The notes: generated by a model not told the origin, from the letters alone. DNA of 64,000 bases from Psychroserpens luteus (GCF_015319355.1 NZ_JADILU010000001.1:186001-250000); one strand, 5' to 3'; counted from the stretch's first letter, positions 7,985 through 17,272 are shown. Numbers and translations: made by a program.

Positions 7985-10642
7985 TTAATTTTTAATTATT
8001 TTATAAACTTGATTTTCATTTACACGCATCATATATAATCCTTGATTCAATTTAGAAAGATTTATAGTTTTCGTTAAACTATTGATGTCATTAAAAGATA
8101 GTAATAGTTTGCCTGAAATATCATGAATTTCAATTATGCTAATCGTTTCTTTACTGCTATTAATAACTAAGTTTTTGTGTGTAGGATTAGGAAATACTTT
8201 CATTGTATTCACACTAAATTCATTTGTGCTTAAAGTTTCAATAATTTCAGTTTGTACCGTATTGGTAATGATTGGAGTATTAAAATCAAAGTAAATGGCA
8301 GCATTACCTATAATAAAATCGCCAAGCTCTACATTGGCTTTGGGTTTAATTTTAAATGCAACATAACCTTGACTTTCAGTTTCACTAACTGTTTGCGCTG
8401 GGAGATTGATGTTTTCAAAATCAAATTCTAGCTCATTTTCATTTGTGATTCGTAAACTATAAGTGTCACTTGCGCTCAAAGGTAATAAAGTTGAAAAATC
8501 TAAATTGTTATCAAGTACATCAACCAAACGAACATTTATAGCACTTGCTGTTCCTGTGTTTTGAAAACGAATAATATAATCAAGATACTCCTCTACGTCA
8601 TCAATAAAAATCTCAGAGCCTTGCATGACCTGCTTGTCGTTGGGGTCAAAAGAATTGACTACCAATTGTTCTAACTGGTAATTATTATCATTAGGAGTGG
8701 CATCATTTGTTACAAGAGTAGTAGCTTCTAAAATTAATATATCATCTCCTTCAACTGTTGGTGGTGCAAACGTTTGTAATGTTACATTAATATATCGTGT
8801 TTCAAACGGTTGAATAGTACCGAGGTCAAAATTTAATGAAGAATTTGTAGTTTCACTTGGGTTTGGCGAAGACTCTACAAACGTTTGTTTTGTGTCATTA
8901 AAAGATAATGAAGTTATAACATTATCAATAGGTTCAGTACCTATGTTTTTTATTACTAATTGATAAGTTGCTTCAAATCCAGGTCTGGCTTCGTTTATTG
9001 CTATTATCGTCGTATTTATATCACTTATTGTTTGATTGGCAGTCAAACAAAAATCAACCGTTTCAGTTGTATTTGTTTCATCTAAAAATATGGATGTAAT
9101 GGTTGGAGTAGCATCAAAATAATCTGGAATGTTTAATAAGCTTAATGTGTACGTACCTGCTGTTAGTTGGAGTTCATAATTACCATTAACAGCAGCTGTT
9201 CCATAATCAAAATCGTTATTTAAGGCTTTGATTAATGTGTTATTTACAGGCAAGTCATTGCTGTCACAACCATTAGAATCATAATCATAAACTACAGATC
9301 CCGTAAGGTTGTAAAAATCACATTCTAATCCCAAACTATCCTGAACAAAATTCCAGCCTTTCTCATTTATTAAATAGGACCTCACTGATGCATCGCAATA
9401 AGAAACCTCTTCTGCGATGATTGTTTTATTTTGAAGTCCAGATTGTGCAAAATTGAGCAATAAGGCATCATAATTATTGGTATCCATTGCTGTAAAACTT
9501 AAAAATGTATTGCCAAACGAAGGTGAATTTAAATCAACTTGCTCATTAAAATCCCAACTTGAAATATCCTGATTAAAAGCTGTTGCATGATGGAATAACC
9601 CATTTATTGAAAACACATTTGAAATATCCCAATTATCTAGTGGTTGATTAAAAGAAGATGCTTCACTAAACATTTCATTAATAGACCATGTGTTTTCAAA
9701 AACCCAATCATTTAAAGGTTGATTGAAGGCTGATGCGCCATTGAACATGCCACTCATATCATTCACATTTGTGACATCCCAATTTTCCATTGGTTGATTG
9801 TATGATGAGGCATTTCTAAACATATATCCCATTTCAGTAACGTTAGAAACGTCCCAATTACTTATGGGTTGGTTAAAGGATTCATTGTTTCTAAACATCC
9901 AATACATATCTGTCACGCTAGAGACATCCCAATTATTTAGCGGTTGATTAAACATAGGCGTATCTTCTGGGAAAAAGCCGAACATGGAACCCATATTTGT
10001 AACATTGGATACATCCCAATTATCAATATTTTGGTTAAAGGCGTCTGCTCTTCCAAACATGTTCTGCATATTAGTAACATTAGACACATCCCATGAACTT
10101 AGAGGTTGGTTGAATAGCTCAGCACCGTAAAACATATCGTTCATAAGTGTCACTTGTGAAACATCCCAATTATCAATTGGTGAATTAAAAATATGAGCAT
10201 CGCTAAACATTTCCGCAGTACTCGTAACCAAACTTAAATCTGGAATATCTGTGGCGTTGACCACCATATTTTGACAGTTTTTAAATGATTCTTCCATAGA
10301 AATCCATTGTGCTGTTCCCCATTGTTCAATGGATTTAACCTTTAAATTTGTATAGTAACCTGTGTTGGCAAAATTTACTCTGTTTATGGAGCCATTTACA
10401 GTAATAGTATAAATACCAGGTGCAGAATAGGTATGATGTATTCCTGAGACGTTCACATCATCTTCTGTTAATGTATTTCCATCTCCTAGATCAATAGTAA
10501 ATGAATCTCCATGAAACGGATATTGCACATATAAACCAGTGTCGTTATTGACCTCATAGGTCATTATAAAATCATTGGGATTTTGGGCTTGACTTAAATA
10601 GCTCGAGAGGATGAAAATGATTAGAACATAATTTTTTTTCAT
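7985..10642 (-). CDS. BspA-type repeat surface protein, T9SS cargo
   Basis: An 885-residue protein with a signal peptide (MKKNYVLIIFILSSYLSQAQ). It has a PKD-like beta domain (residues about 25-100), then about nine tandem repeats of 23-30 residues of the form NWDVSNVTNMxxMFxxAxxFNQPL (the DUF285/BspA leucine-rich-like surface repeat), then SpaA/DUF11-like beta domains with a conserved SFDPNDKQV, and finally a T9SS type A sorting domain (VFPNPTHKNLVINSS...GLYMMRVNENQ). It is probably surface-anchored and binds host, prey or particle ligands. It appears to be monocistronic, with 113 bases of upstream spacer. Confidence 0.88.
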   Translation of the reverse strand: MKKNYVLIIFILSSYLSQAQNPNDFIMTYEVNNDTGLYVQYPFHGDSFTIDLGDGNTLTEDDVNVSGIHHTYSAPGIYTITVNGSINRVNFANTGYYTNLKVKSIEQWGTAQWISMEESFKNCQNMVVNATDIPDLSLVTSTAEMFSDAHIFNSPIDNWDVSQVTLMNDMFYGAELFNQPLSSWDVSNVTNMQNMFGRADAFNQNIDNWDVSNVTNMGSMFGFFPEDTPMFNQPLNNWDVSSVTDMYWMFRNNESFNQPISNWDVSNVTEMGYMFRNASSYNQPMENWDVTNVNDMSGMFNGASAFNQPLNDWVFENTWSINEMFSEASSFNQPLDNWDISNVFSINGLFHHATAFNQDISSWDFNEQVDLNSPSFGNTFLSFTAMDTNNYDALLLNFAQSGLQNKTIIAEEVSYCDASVRSYLINEKGWNFVQDSLGLECDFYNLTGSVVYDYDSNGCDSNDLPVNNTLIKALNNDFDYGTAAVNGNYELQLTAGTYTLSLLNIPDYFDATPTITSIFLDETNTTETVDFCLTANQTISDINTTIIAINEARPGFEATYQLVIKNIGTEPIDNVITSLSFNDTKQTFVESSPNPSETTNSSLNFDLGTIQPFETRYINVTLQTFAPPTVEGDDILILEATTLVTNDATPNDNNYQLEQLVVNSFDPNDKQVMQGSEIFIDDVEEYLDYIIRFQNTGTASAINVRLVDVLDNNLDFSTLLPLSASDTYSLRITNENELEFDFENINLPAQTVSETESQGYVAFKIKPKANVELGDFIIGNAAIYFDFNTPIITNTVQTEIIETLSTNEFSVNTMKVFPNPTHKNLVINSSKETISIIEIHDISGKLLLSFNDINSLTKTINLSKLNQGLYMMRVNENQVYKIIKN

Positions 10643-10755
10643 AATTTTAATTTTTGCATCAATAATTCAATGAATATAGTAAAAATAAAAATGAAGTTTT
10701 TATTCTTAATTCTAATAGTAACTTAGATTAAAAAGAAGTATGATATTATCTGGAT

Positions 10756-11229
10756 TTAAAATAATTTTTGCTGTTTATAAGGATTCTCATGCTCAATGAG
10801 CCATTTTTTTCTATGCAATCCACCAGCATAACCGGTTAAACTACCATCACTCCCAATCACACGATGACATGGTACGATTATCCACAACGGGTTTTTACCG
10901 TTAGCGTTGGCAACTGCACGAATGGCTTTGACATCACCTAATCGTTTAGATAATTGTAGATAGGATATTGTTTTTCCGTAGGGAATTTGGGTTAAAAGTT
11001 TCCAAATCACATTTTGAAAATCTGTGCCTTGCGGATTTAGTTTTAAATCAAATGTAGTACGAGTGCCTTCAAAATACTCTCGAAGTTGAATCACGCAATC
11101 TTCTAATTCCGTAGGGATAATATCTGTTTCCTTTTCTTCGGAATTCAATATCGTTACTTGAGAAATACCATTATCATCACCAACAATTTTGGTATAACCT
11201 AAAGGCGATTTGATGATACAGGTTTCCAT
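10756..11229 (-). CDS. ogt: Methylated-DNA--protein-cysteine S-methyltransferase
   Basis: A 157-residue suicide DNA-repair enzyme that moves the alkyl group from O6-alkylguanine (or O4-alkylthymine) to its own cysteine. The active-site motif PCHRV is present with C121, preceded by the recognition helix region RAVANANGKNP and followed by the usual GGLHRKKWLIEHE end. The length matches stand-alone Ogt proteins; no Ada regulatory domain is fused. It starts three bases after the stop of the CNNM-type membrane protein gene, so the two are probably co-transcribed. Confidence 0.95.
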   Translation of the reverse strand: METCIIKSPLGYTKIVGDDNGISQVTILNSEEKETDIIPTELEDCVIQLREYFEGTRTTFDLKLNPQGTDFQNVIWKLLTQIPYGKTISYLQLSKRLGDVKAIRAVANANGKNPLWIIVPCHRVIGSDGSLTGYAGGLHRKKWLIEHENPYKQQKLF

Positions 11230-11232
11230 TGA

Positions 11233-12315
11233 TTATTCCTTTTCTTCGGAAGAATTTTTATCGATAATTCCTAATTTTTTAGCTCTTGCTTCCCAGCTTT
11301 TTCTTGCCATATGTTGCAAGTCTGATACATTATCGCTTTCATCCATAATCTCCATGCCTAGTAAGGTTTCAATAACATCTTCCATGGTTACTATTCCGCT
11401 TACAGATCCATATTCATCAACAACCAAAGCCATATGATTTCTGCTTTCTACCAGTTGTTCAAAAAGTTTTGGGATAGGCAGATTACGCTCAACAACAATA
11501 ATATCTCTCTTAAGCTCAGATAATTTTTTAGAACCATTATTTAAGGCCATCTCTTTAAAGATTTCATCCTTTAAAACTAGTCCTTTAATATCATCAGGAT
11601 TATCAACATAAATAGGAATTCTTGAAAATCGTAAATTCAGATTTTTATTAAAGAAATCTTCTACAGTAGTGTTTTCGTCTTCAGATTTCATAACTGTTCT
11701 TGGTGTCATAACATCTTTAGCAAAAACTTCTTTAAAGGTTAATAAATTTTTGATGATTTTGCTTTCATTCTCTTGAAAGACTCCTTCTTCATGAGCCATA
11801 TCTGCCATAACTAAAAAGCCTTCTCGACTTAATACACTGCCATGACCTTTACCTCCAATTAATTTTGTTGTGAGTTGCATGAGCCATAATAAACCAGTCC
11901 ATTTCAAAGGGAAAATTAAAACCTTTAAGGCTGTAGTTGTGAAGTGAGCTAAACTTTTCCAATAGGTTGCTCCAATTGTTTTTGGGATAATTTCCGAAGC
12001 CACTAAAATTAAAATAGTCATCACTGCAGAAACGATGAATACACCATAACCATCTCCATTGCCATATAATCCTTCTGCTTCTTTTCCTACTAAAATAGCA
12101 CCAACGGTGTGTGCAATTGTATTTAGCGTCAGTATGGCTATTAATGGTCTGTCAACATCTTTTTTTAATGCTTCTAACGACGTTGCATAGCTTTTGCCTT
12201 CTTGCTTTCTAAGATTAATAAATGTTGGTGTGACACTTAAAAGCACAGCTTCTAAAATGGAACATAAAAAAGAAAAAAAGATAGATATGACTCCGTAAAA
12301 TATAAGTAATCCCAT
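11233..12315 (-). CDS. CNNM/CorC-family (hemolysin-like) membrane protein with CBS pair
   Basis: A 360-residue protein. Residues 1-170 form a DUF21/CNNM membrane domain with about four hydrophobic helices (MGLLIFYGVISIFFSFLCSI at the start; IVSAVMTILILVASEIIPK), followed by two CBS motifs (about 205-265 and 270-325, the latter with MALVVDEYGSVSGIVTMEDV). The C-terminal CorC/HlyC transporter-associated domain of longer relatives is missing; the protein ends soon after the second CBS motif. Family members handle Mg2+/Co2+ transport or its regulation. It is upstream of ogt in the same leftward unit. Confidence 0.88.
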   Translation of the reverse strand: MGLLIFYGVISIFFSFLCSILEAVLLSVTPTFINLRKQEGKSYATSLEALKKDVDRPLIAILTLNTIAHTVGAILVGKEAEGLYGNGDGYGVFIVSAVMTILILVASEIIPKTIGATYWKSLAHFTTTALKVLIFPLKWTGLLWLMQLTTKLIGGKGHGSVLSREGFLVMADMAHEEGVFQENESKIIKNLLTFKEVFAKDVMTPRTVMKSEDENTTVEDFFNKNLNLRFSRIPIYVDNPDDIKGLVLKDEIFKEMALNNGSKKLSELKRDIIVVERNLPIPKLFEQLVESRNHMALVVDEYGSVSGIVTMEDVIETLLGMEIMDESDNVSDLQHMARKSWEARAKKLGIIDKNSSEEKE

Positions 12316-12353
12316 GGATTGTTTTAGTTTGATGCTAATTTATTGAAATAAAA

Positions 12354-12739
12354 CTAATTTGTGTAAGATAATAGATTAGAAATGTCTTCATCTGTTAATT
12401 CTGGGAAACTTATGCATTTATAATCATAGCCTTCATTTATGATTTTAGTTTTTTCTCCATGAAGAAATTTGATAATTACTAACAAATCATACTTTTAAGC
12501 AATGCCTCGCAAAGCAGGTCCTGCCATGTTTTTGTCTAGCTTGTGACAAGAAGCGCAATTGGCATTAAATAGTTTTTTTCTTCGGAAGCTGTTTCTGTAG
12601 TAAAAGCATTTGTTCCGCAGAAATCATTAAAAGTTTTATCATCATTTGGAGGTAAATCATCTCGATTTATCAAAGCTATGCATAAAACACATATTCCTAC
12701 GGTTATGATAACGACTACAATGCCTATGAAACGATGCAT
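12354..12739 (-). pseudogene. Decayed membrane-anchored c-type cytochrome gene
   Basis: The ATG at 12739 starts a 67-codon frame with an N-terminal membrane anchor (RFIGIVVVIITVGICVLCIA). At a run of seven A residues (12573-12579 on this strand) the frame breaks. The neighbouring frame continues with LFNANCASCHKLDKNMAGP, containing the CxxCH haem motif (12543-12557), then meets an in-frame TAA at 12495-12497 after RGIA, and resumes as KYDLL...CISFPELTDEDISNLLSYTN up to a TAG at 12354. Joined, these give a normal single-haem cytochrome c of about 128 residues. Two independent lesions make a pseudogene the simplest reading, though sequencing error at the homopolymer cannot be excluded for the first one. 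Confidence 0.85.
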
Positions 12740-12798
12740 ATTAATGTCCTTAATTGTAATTTCAGTTTCAAAGTTTATGCTACTTCAGCATCGTTATT

Positions 12799-13206
12799 TT
12801 AACTCTCCAATATGATACTAGTATTTGGCACTCCATATTGAGAAATACGCTCAAGTAAATTAACTAAGTCTTTATTGTCTTGAAAATATCCTAAAATACA
12901 CAAACTATCTTCGCCAGTGATTCTATCACATCGTTGCACTTCTGGTAAATATTTAATTTGATTATAAGCGGTCCTTAAAGTACTCGATTGATGAATTTTT
13001 AGAATGATATAAGCCTTGGTAGTAATGCCTAATTTTTCATGATTTATTAATAAAGAATATCCTCGAATAATCCCTTTTTCTTCCAATTGCCTAACGCGAT
13101 TTCCAACAGCTGGAGCAGATAATTCTACAGATTTTCCAATAGTTGCAAAAGATTCTCTTGCGTTTTTCTTAAGCATTTCAAGAATTTGTGTATCTATAGC
13201 ATCCAT
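12799..13206 (-). CDS. Lrp/AsnC family transcriptional regulator
   Basis: A 135-residue regulator. Residues 1-60 are the AsnC-type winged helix-turn-helix (MDAIDTQILEMLKKNARESF, then AVGNRVRQLEEKGIIRGY), and residues about 65-135 form the RAM/Lrp ligand-binding domain (YIILKIHQ...CDRITGEDSLCI). Such proteins form dimers or octamers and often sense amino acids. It lies between the cytochrome c remnant and hemB, in the same direction as both, but with 196 bases to hemB. Two TTCGAA-containing sites just upstream (13213-13218 and 13243-13248) could be an operator, which is only a guess. Confidence 0.92.
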   Translation of the reverse strand: MDAIDTQILEMLKKNARESFATIGKSVELSAPAVGNRVRQLEEKGIIRGYSLLINHEKLGITTKAYIILKIHQSSTLRTAYNQIKYLPEVQRCDRITGEDSLCILGYFQDNKDLVNLLERISQYGVPNTSIILES

Positions 13207-13403
13207 TTTGATTCGAAAGCGTTATTTGGTTTGACAATGTATTCGAATTTAAAAATAGTAAAATACTTTTAGATAATAAGTGGTTTTGCTTTATAATTTA
13301 ATGAACTTATGATGTGATTGATTCAATTTGACCATTGGAACACAGTATTTTGAATCCTATTGTGCTTTTATTTTAGTAAATCTCAATCTGATAATTCTAT
13401 GCT

Positions 13404-14396
13404 TTAAGAATTAATCAATTTCACAACATCTTTAGCAAAATAGGATGCGATTATGTCTCCTCCAGCACGTTTAATTGCTGTGATTTGCTCCATCATAACA
13501 GCATCGTGATCTAACCAACCTTTTTCGGAAGCTGCTTTAAGCATCGCATATTCTCCAGAAACTTGATAAACAGCAACAGGAACATCAACTTCGTTTTTAA
13601 TTTCACGAACAATATCTAAATAACACAATCCTGGTTTTACCATGACGATATCTGCACCTTCATCAATATCCATTTCGGTTTCTCTAATGGCTTCAAAACG
13701 ATTAGCGTAATCCATTTGATATGATTTTTTATCCTTTGGAACATCTTTAATATCTGCAGGAGCAGAATCTAAAGCATCACGAAAAGGTCCATAAAACGCA
13801 GATGCATATTTAGCAGAATAACTCATAATACCAGTATCTGTAAATCCGTCATCTTCCAAAGCTTCTCTAATAGAGAGAATACGTCCATCCATCATGTCAC
13901 TAGGCGCAACAAAATCTGCTCCAGCCTGAGCGTGAGACAGGCTCATTTCAGTTAAAACATCTACAGAGTCATCGTTAATTATTTTTCCGTTTTGAATAAT
14001 TCCGTCATGACCAAAAGAAGAATAAGGATCTAAAGCAACATCTGTCATAACTAACATTGCTGGGCAAACATTCTTCACCGTTTTAATGGCACGTTGCATG
14101 AGTCCGTTAGGATTTAAAGCCTCAGTTCCTTTATTATCTTTTAAATTATCTGGTACTTTTACAAATAATAAAACCGATTTTAAACCCATTTTCCAGAGTT
14201 CTCTAACTTCATGCTCCAATAAATCTAGACTAAAACGATAATAATTAGGCATAGATGGAATTTCTTGCTTAATCCCTTTGCCTTCAACAATAAATAAAGG
14301 CACTAAAAAATCATTAGGTGTAATTATGGTTTCTCTAACTAAGCTTCTTATAGATTCGTTGGTTCTTAATCTTCGGTTTCTTCGTAATGGGTACAT
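13404..14396 (-). CDS. hemB: Delta-aminolevulinic acid dehydratase (porphobilinogen synthase)
   Basis: A 330-residue cytosolic enzyme that condenses two 5-aminolevulinates to porphobilinogen. The two Schiff-base lysines are visible: K196 in SYSAKYASAFYGPF and K254 in DIVMVKPGLCYLD. The metal-site region is MTDVALDPYSSFGHDG, typical of the Mg-type rather than the triple-cysteine Zn-type enzyme. I prefer the ATG at 14396 (MYPLRRNRRLR), the usual family start. An ATG 45 bases further upstream is in frame but would run translation into the structured repeat element at 14425-14575. hemB stands apart from the other hem genes of the window. Confidence 0.95.
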   Translation of the reverse strand: MYPLRRNRRLRTNESIRSLVRETIITPNDFLVPLFIVEGKGIKQEIPSMPNYYRFSLDLLEHEVRELWKMGLKSVLLFVKVPDNLKDNKGTEALNPNGLMQRAIKTVKNVCPAMLVMTDVALDPYSSFGHDGIIQNGKIINDDSVDVLTEMSLSHAQAGADFVAPSDMMDGRILSIREALEDDGFTDTGIMSYSAKYASAFYGPFRDALDSAPADIKDVPKDKKSYQMDYANRFEAIRETEMDIDEGADIVMVKPGLCYLDIVREIKNEVDVPVAVYQVSGEYAMLKAASEKGWLDHDAVMMEQITAIKRAGGDIIASYFAKDVVKLINS

Positions 14397-14424
14397 AGTT
14401 TTTCTTACTTTTATATGATGAAAT

Positions 14425-14575
14425 CTTTTAACCTTTTCCATTTGCTAAAAAATCATCTTTTTTCCACCCACTTTTTATCTTTTTTTTCTTCCGTAGCTAT
14501 ATACTATGCAACTCAAAAAAGACTTCAATTGGTCGAAAAATAACTAATTTTCGCTTAAATGTAAAAGGTTAAAAT
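14425..14575 (-). ncRNA. Repeated structured intergenic element, copy A (possible ncRNA or MITE)
   Basis: Read on the minus strand, this region shares several exact blocks with 43901-44058: TTTAAGCGAAAATTAGT, TTTTTTGA-x-x-TGCATAG, AAAGATAAAAAG and ATTTTTTAGCAAATGG, in the same order and at nearly the same spacing. Its two ends are complementary: TTTTAACCTTTTACATTT pairs with the 3' end except for one base, continued by GCGAAAA against TTTTTTAGC. It lies between the divergent helicase gene and hemB and points at hemB, ending 28 bases before the hemB ATG. No coding potential is evident. The candidate explanations are a 6S-like or other flavobacterial RNA, or a miniature inverted-repeat element. 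Confidence 0.65.
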
Positions 14576-14614
14576 AAGTCAATGCAAAGTTAATGAATAA
14601 AAGCCATTTTTATA

Positions 14615-17251
14615 TTGATTAAATCACTAGATACACTAGAATTTAAGTTTCCATGGAGAAGTTATCAGGCAGAACTTTTAAAACATTTTAATAGTCATAT
14701 CGAAGACAATCATTTTCATGTGATTGCACCTCCAGGTTCGGGAAAAACCATTTTAGGTATTGAAATCTTGAGAAAATTAGGTAAAAAGACATTAATTCTT
14801 GCTCCAACTCTCACGATTAGAAATCAATGGGAAGATCGTATGCAATCTTTTTTTACTGAAACATCTAACTTTGAAGCCTTTTCGTTTGATGTAAAATCGC
14901 CAAGTGATATTACATTTTCAACATACCAATCACTTCATGCGTTCTACAAAACGTTTGAAGATAAAAATGACTATTACCAGTTTTTTAAGACTCATAATAT
15001 TGAAACTCTCGTTTTAGATGAAGCCCATCATTTAAAAAATGCTTGGTGGACGTGCTTAATGGATTTAAAAAAGAATAGTGTATTTCATATTATTGCACTC
15101 ACAGCAACGCCTCCTTATGATAGTAGTAGAATAGAATTGTCTAAATATTTTAATCTTTGTGGAGAGGTAGATGATGAAATTGCTGTACCAGATTTGGTGC
15201 GTGAAAGTGATTTGTGTCCGCATCAAGATTATGTGTATTTCTCAAAACCAGAAGATTTAGAGATTAATTTTATTGTAGATTATAGACGTAAAATTGCAGA
15301 TTTTAATGACGAGATTTTAAAAGATGAAGACTTTATTTCTTTTTTGACAAATCATCGTTTTTATAAAAACCCTAATTGGCATTTAGACGAGTTATATACT
15401 GATACTCAATATTTTTCTGCCATTCTTATTTTTTTAAATGCTTGTGGTTTTGAAATTGATCATCAAAAATTAGAAGTCTTAGGTTTTGAGCAAAAGGAAA
15501 TGATCCAATTTCCAAAGCTAGATTTACAATGGCTTGGGATTTTATTTCAGAATTTATTAGTAACAGATCGAGAACAATTAATCGAACAAGAAGCATACGT
15601 TTTAACTTTAGAAAAAAAGTTACGACGTCTTAATGTATTTGAGAAAAACACGATTGATTTTGTAGGTGAGCAATTACTTTACAAATCACTATCAAATAGT
15701 CCAAGTAAGCTTAAAAGTATCGTAAGTATCGTTAATGCTGAGCGTGAGAGTTTAAAAACGGACTTGAACTGTGTGATTCTAACCGATTATATAAGGAAGG
15801 AGTTTTTAAATATCTCTTCGGAAAAGATAGATGATATTAATAAGATTGGAGTCATTCCTATTTTTCAATATGTACGTCATTGTTGTGATAAGCCAGAAGA
15901 ATTGGCTGTACTTTCCGGAAGTATTGTGATTATTCACAAATCTATTTTAAAAGCTTTTGAAGCGATTGTGTCTCTTGATGATTTTTCATTTTCACCACTA
16001 GAAATTGATGCGTCATTTTTATTAGTAACCGCTAAAGGAAAATCAAAAAACTCGATAGTTCACATCATTACCCAACTTTTTGAAAACGGAAACATCAAAG
16101 TTTTAATAGGGACAAAATCTTTATTAGGAGAAGGTTGGGATGCGCCATCCATAAACAGTTTGATTCTAGCTTCTTTTATTGGTTCGTTTGTATCATCTAA
16201 TCAAATGCGTGGTAGAGCGATTAGAAAAGATTTAGATTCTCCAGATAAAACTGGTAATATTTGGCATTTAGCATGTGTAGATCCAACCAATTTAGATGGA
16301 GGTAAAGAGGTAGATACCTTGAAACGACGATTTGAAGCTTTTGTTGGAGTTACTAATTCTACGATTCCTTATATCTCTAATGGTTTTGATCGCTTGAATA
16401 TACCTGAGAAAATCCCTGTAGAATCGATTGAAACACTCAATGATTCAACATTAAAACGTGCAACAAATCGTATTTTGATTTCTGAAAAATGGAATAATGC
16501 CATTGGAAAAGGAACCAAATTAACCAAAGAAGTTAAAGTTTTAAAAACCGGAAACCTACCTTATAAAAAGCAACAGCAAATCTATTATTTTGATGCATTA
16601 CGATTTTTTGTGGTGGATTTATTTTTTGCGTTCATGCTTTTTTATGTTGAGTTTGCTATTGAAAGTTTTAATCTCATATTACAAAGAGGCTTACTTTATT
16701 TTATTTATGCATTTTTAGCTGCTTTCGTAGCTGGATTTGGCTATAAGTTTTATAAAGCATTAAAGTTGTACTTGCGTCATGGCTATCTCTATAAAAAGAT
16801 TGGTAAAATGGGACTCGCCATTCTTGACACCTTAAATGAATTAAGCTATCTAACATCTACTAGAAATGCAATCACGGTTAATTCTCATTTGGTAGGTAAA
16901 GGAGATGTCGTGTGTAATTTAGATGGAGCAAATGCTTTTGAGAATTCATTATTCTCTAAAGCACTAACTCAGCTTTTAGAACCTATAGATTCTCCACGCT
17001 ATTTAATTATAAAAACCAGTGCATTTAGAAAACGATTAGATATTGAAAACTTCTACGCCATACCTGAAATTTTTGGAGACAAAAAAGAAAAAGCACTAGT
17101 CTTTCAAAAACATTGGAGTCATTATTTAGGCAGAAATAAATTAATATACACTAGAAATATTGAAGGTCGAAAATTATTGTTAAAAGCAAGATTGTTTCAT
17201 GTTTACAATGCATTTAAGGAAGTGACTAAGGAAGTAATGGTTTGGAAATAA
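14615..17251 (+). CDS. SF2 DEAH helicase-like protein with C-terminal membrane segments
   Basis: An 878-residue protein starting at a TTG (no in-frame ATG between the upstream stop and the helicase motifs). Helicase motifs are Walker A APPGSGKT (38-45), motif II DEAH (135-138), motif III-like LTATPPYD, and motif VI QMRGRAIRKD (about 530-540), so both RecA lobes are present, of the type III restriction/ERCC3-like class. After about residue 655 come two strongly hydrophobic helices (about 661-683 and 690-712) and a soluble tail of about 165 residues. A membrane-anchored helicase is unusual. No restriction, methylase or other defence gene is next to it. It may act in defence or nucleic-acid processing at the membrane; the function is not known. 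Confidence 0.8.
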   Translation: MIKSLDTLEFKFPWRSYQAELLKHFNSHIEDNHFHVIAPPGSGKTILGIEILRKLGKKTLILAPTLTIRNQWEDRMQSFFTETSNFEAFSFDVKSPSDITFSTYQSLHAFYKTFEDKNDYYQFFKTHNIETLVLDEAHHLKNAWWTCLMDLKKNSVFHIIALTATPPYDSSRIELSKYFNLCGEVDDEIAVPDLVRESDLCPHQDYVYFSKPEDLEINFIVDYRRKIADFNDEILKDEDFISFLTNHRFYKNPNWHLDELYTDTQYFSAILIFLNACGFEIDHQKLEVLGFEQKEMIQFPKLDLQWLGILFQNLLVTDREQLIEQEAYVLTLEKKLRRLNVFEKNTIDFVGEQLLYKSLSNSPSKLKSIVSIVNAERESLKTDLNCVILTDYIRKEFLNISSEKIDDINKIGVIPIFQYVRHCCDKPEELAVLSGSIVIIHKSILKAFEAIVSLDDFSFSPLEIDASFLLVTAKGKSKNSIVHIITQLFENGNIKVLIGTKSLLGEGWDAPSINSLILASFIGSFVSSNQMRGRAIRKDLDSPDKTGNIWHLACVDPTNLDGGKEVDTLKRRFEAFVGVTNSTIPYISNGFDRLNIPEKIPVESIETLNDSTLKRATNRILISEKWNNAIGKGTKLTKEVKVLKTGNLPYKKQQQIYYFDALRFFVVDLFFAFMLFYVEFAIESFNLILQRGLLYFIYAFLAAFVAGFGYKFYKALKLYLRHGYLYKKIGKMGLAILDTLNELSYLTSTRNAITVNSHLVGKGDVVCNLDGANAFENSLFSKALTQLLEPIDSPRYLIIKTSAFRKRLDIENFYAIPEIFGDKKEKALVFQKHWSHYLGRNKLIYTRNIEGRKLLLKARLFHVYNAFKEVTKEVMVWK

Positions 17252-17272
17252 TTTGTCGTAAATGTTGATACT

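Noticed and set aside
9540-10210. Direct DNA repeats that could suggest a CRISPR array
   Set aside because: The repeats are in frame, imperfect at DNA level and encode the BspA-type protein repeats; no uniform spacers.
12573-12579. Programmed -1 frameshift producing a functional cytochrome c
   Set aside because: The slippery heptamer is in phase, but a second in-frame stop at 12495-12497 still truncates the product; decay explains both lesions.
14397-14441. Longer hemB start adding 15 residues (MEKVKRFHHIKVRKT)
   Set aside because: The added codons overlap the closing helix of the repeated structured element, and the family start is MYPLRR.
14615-17251. Type III restriction enzyme subunit
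   Set aside because: Only the helicase part is similar; no endonuclease motif and no methylase gene next to it.
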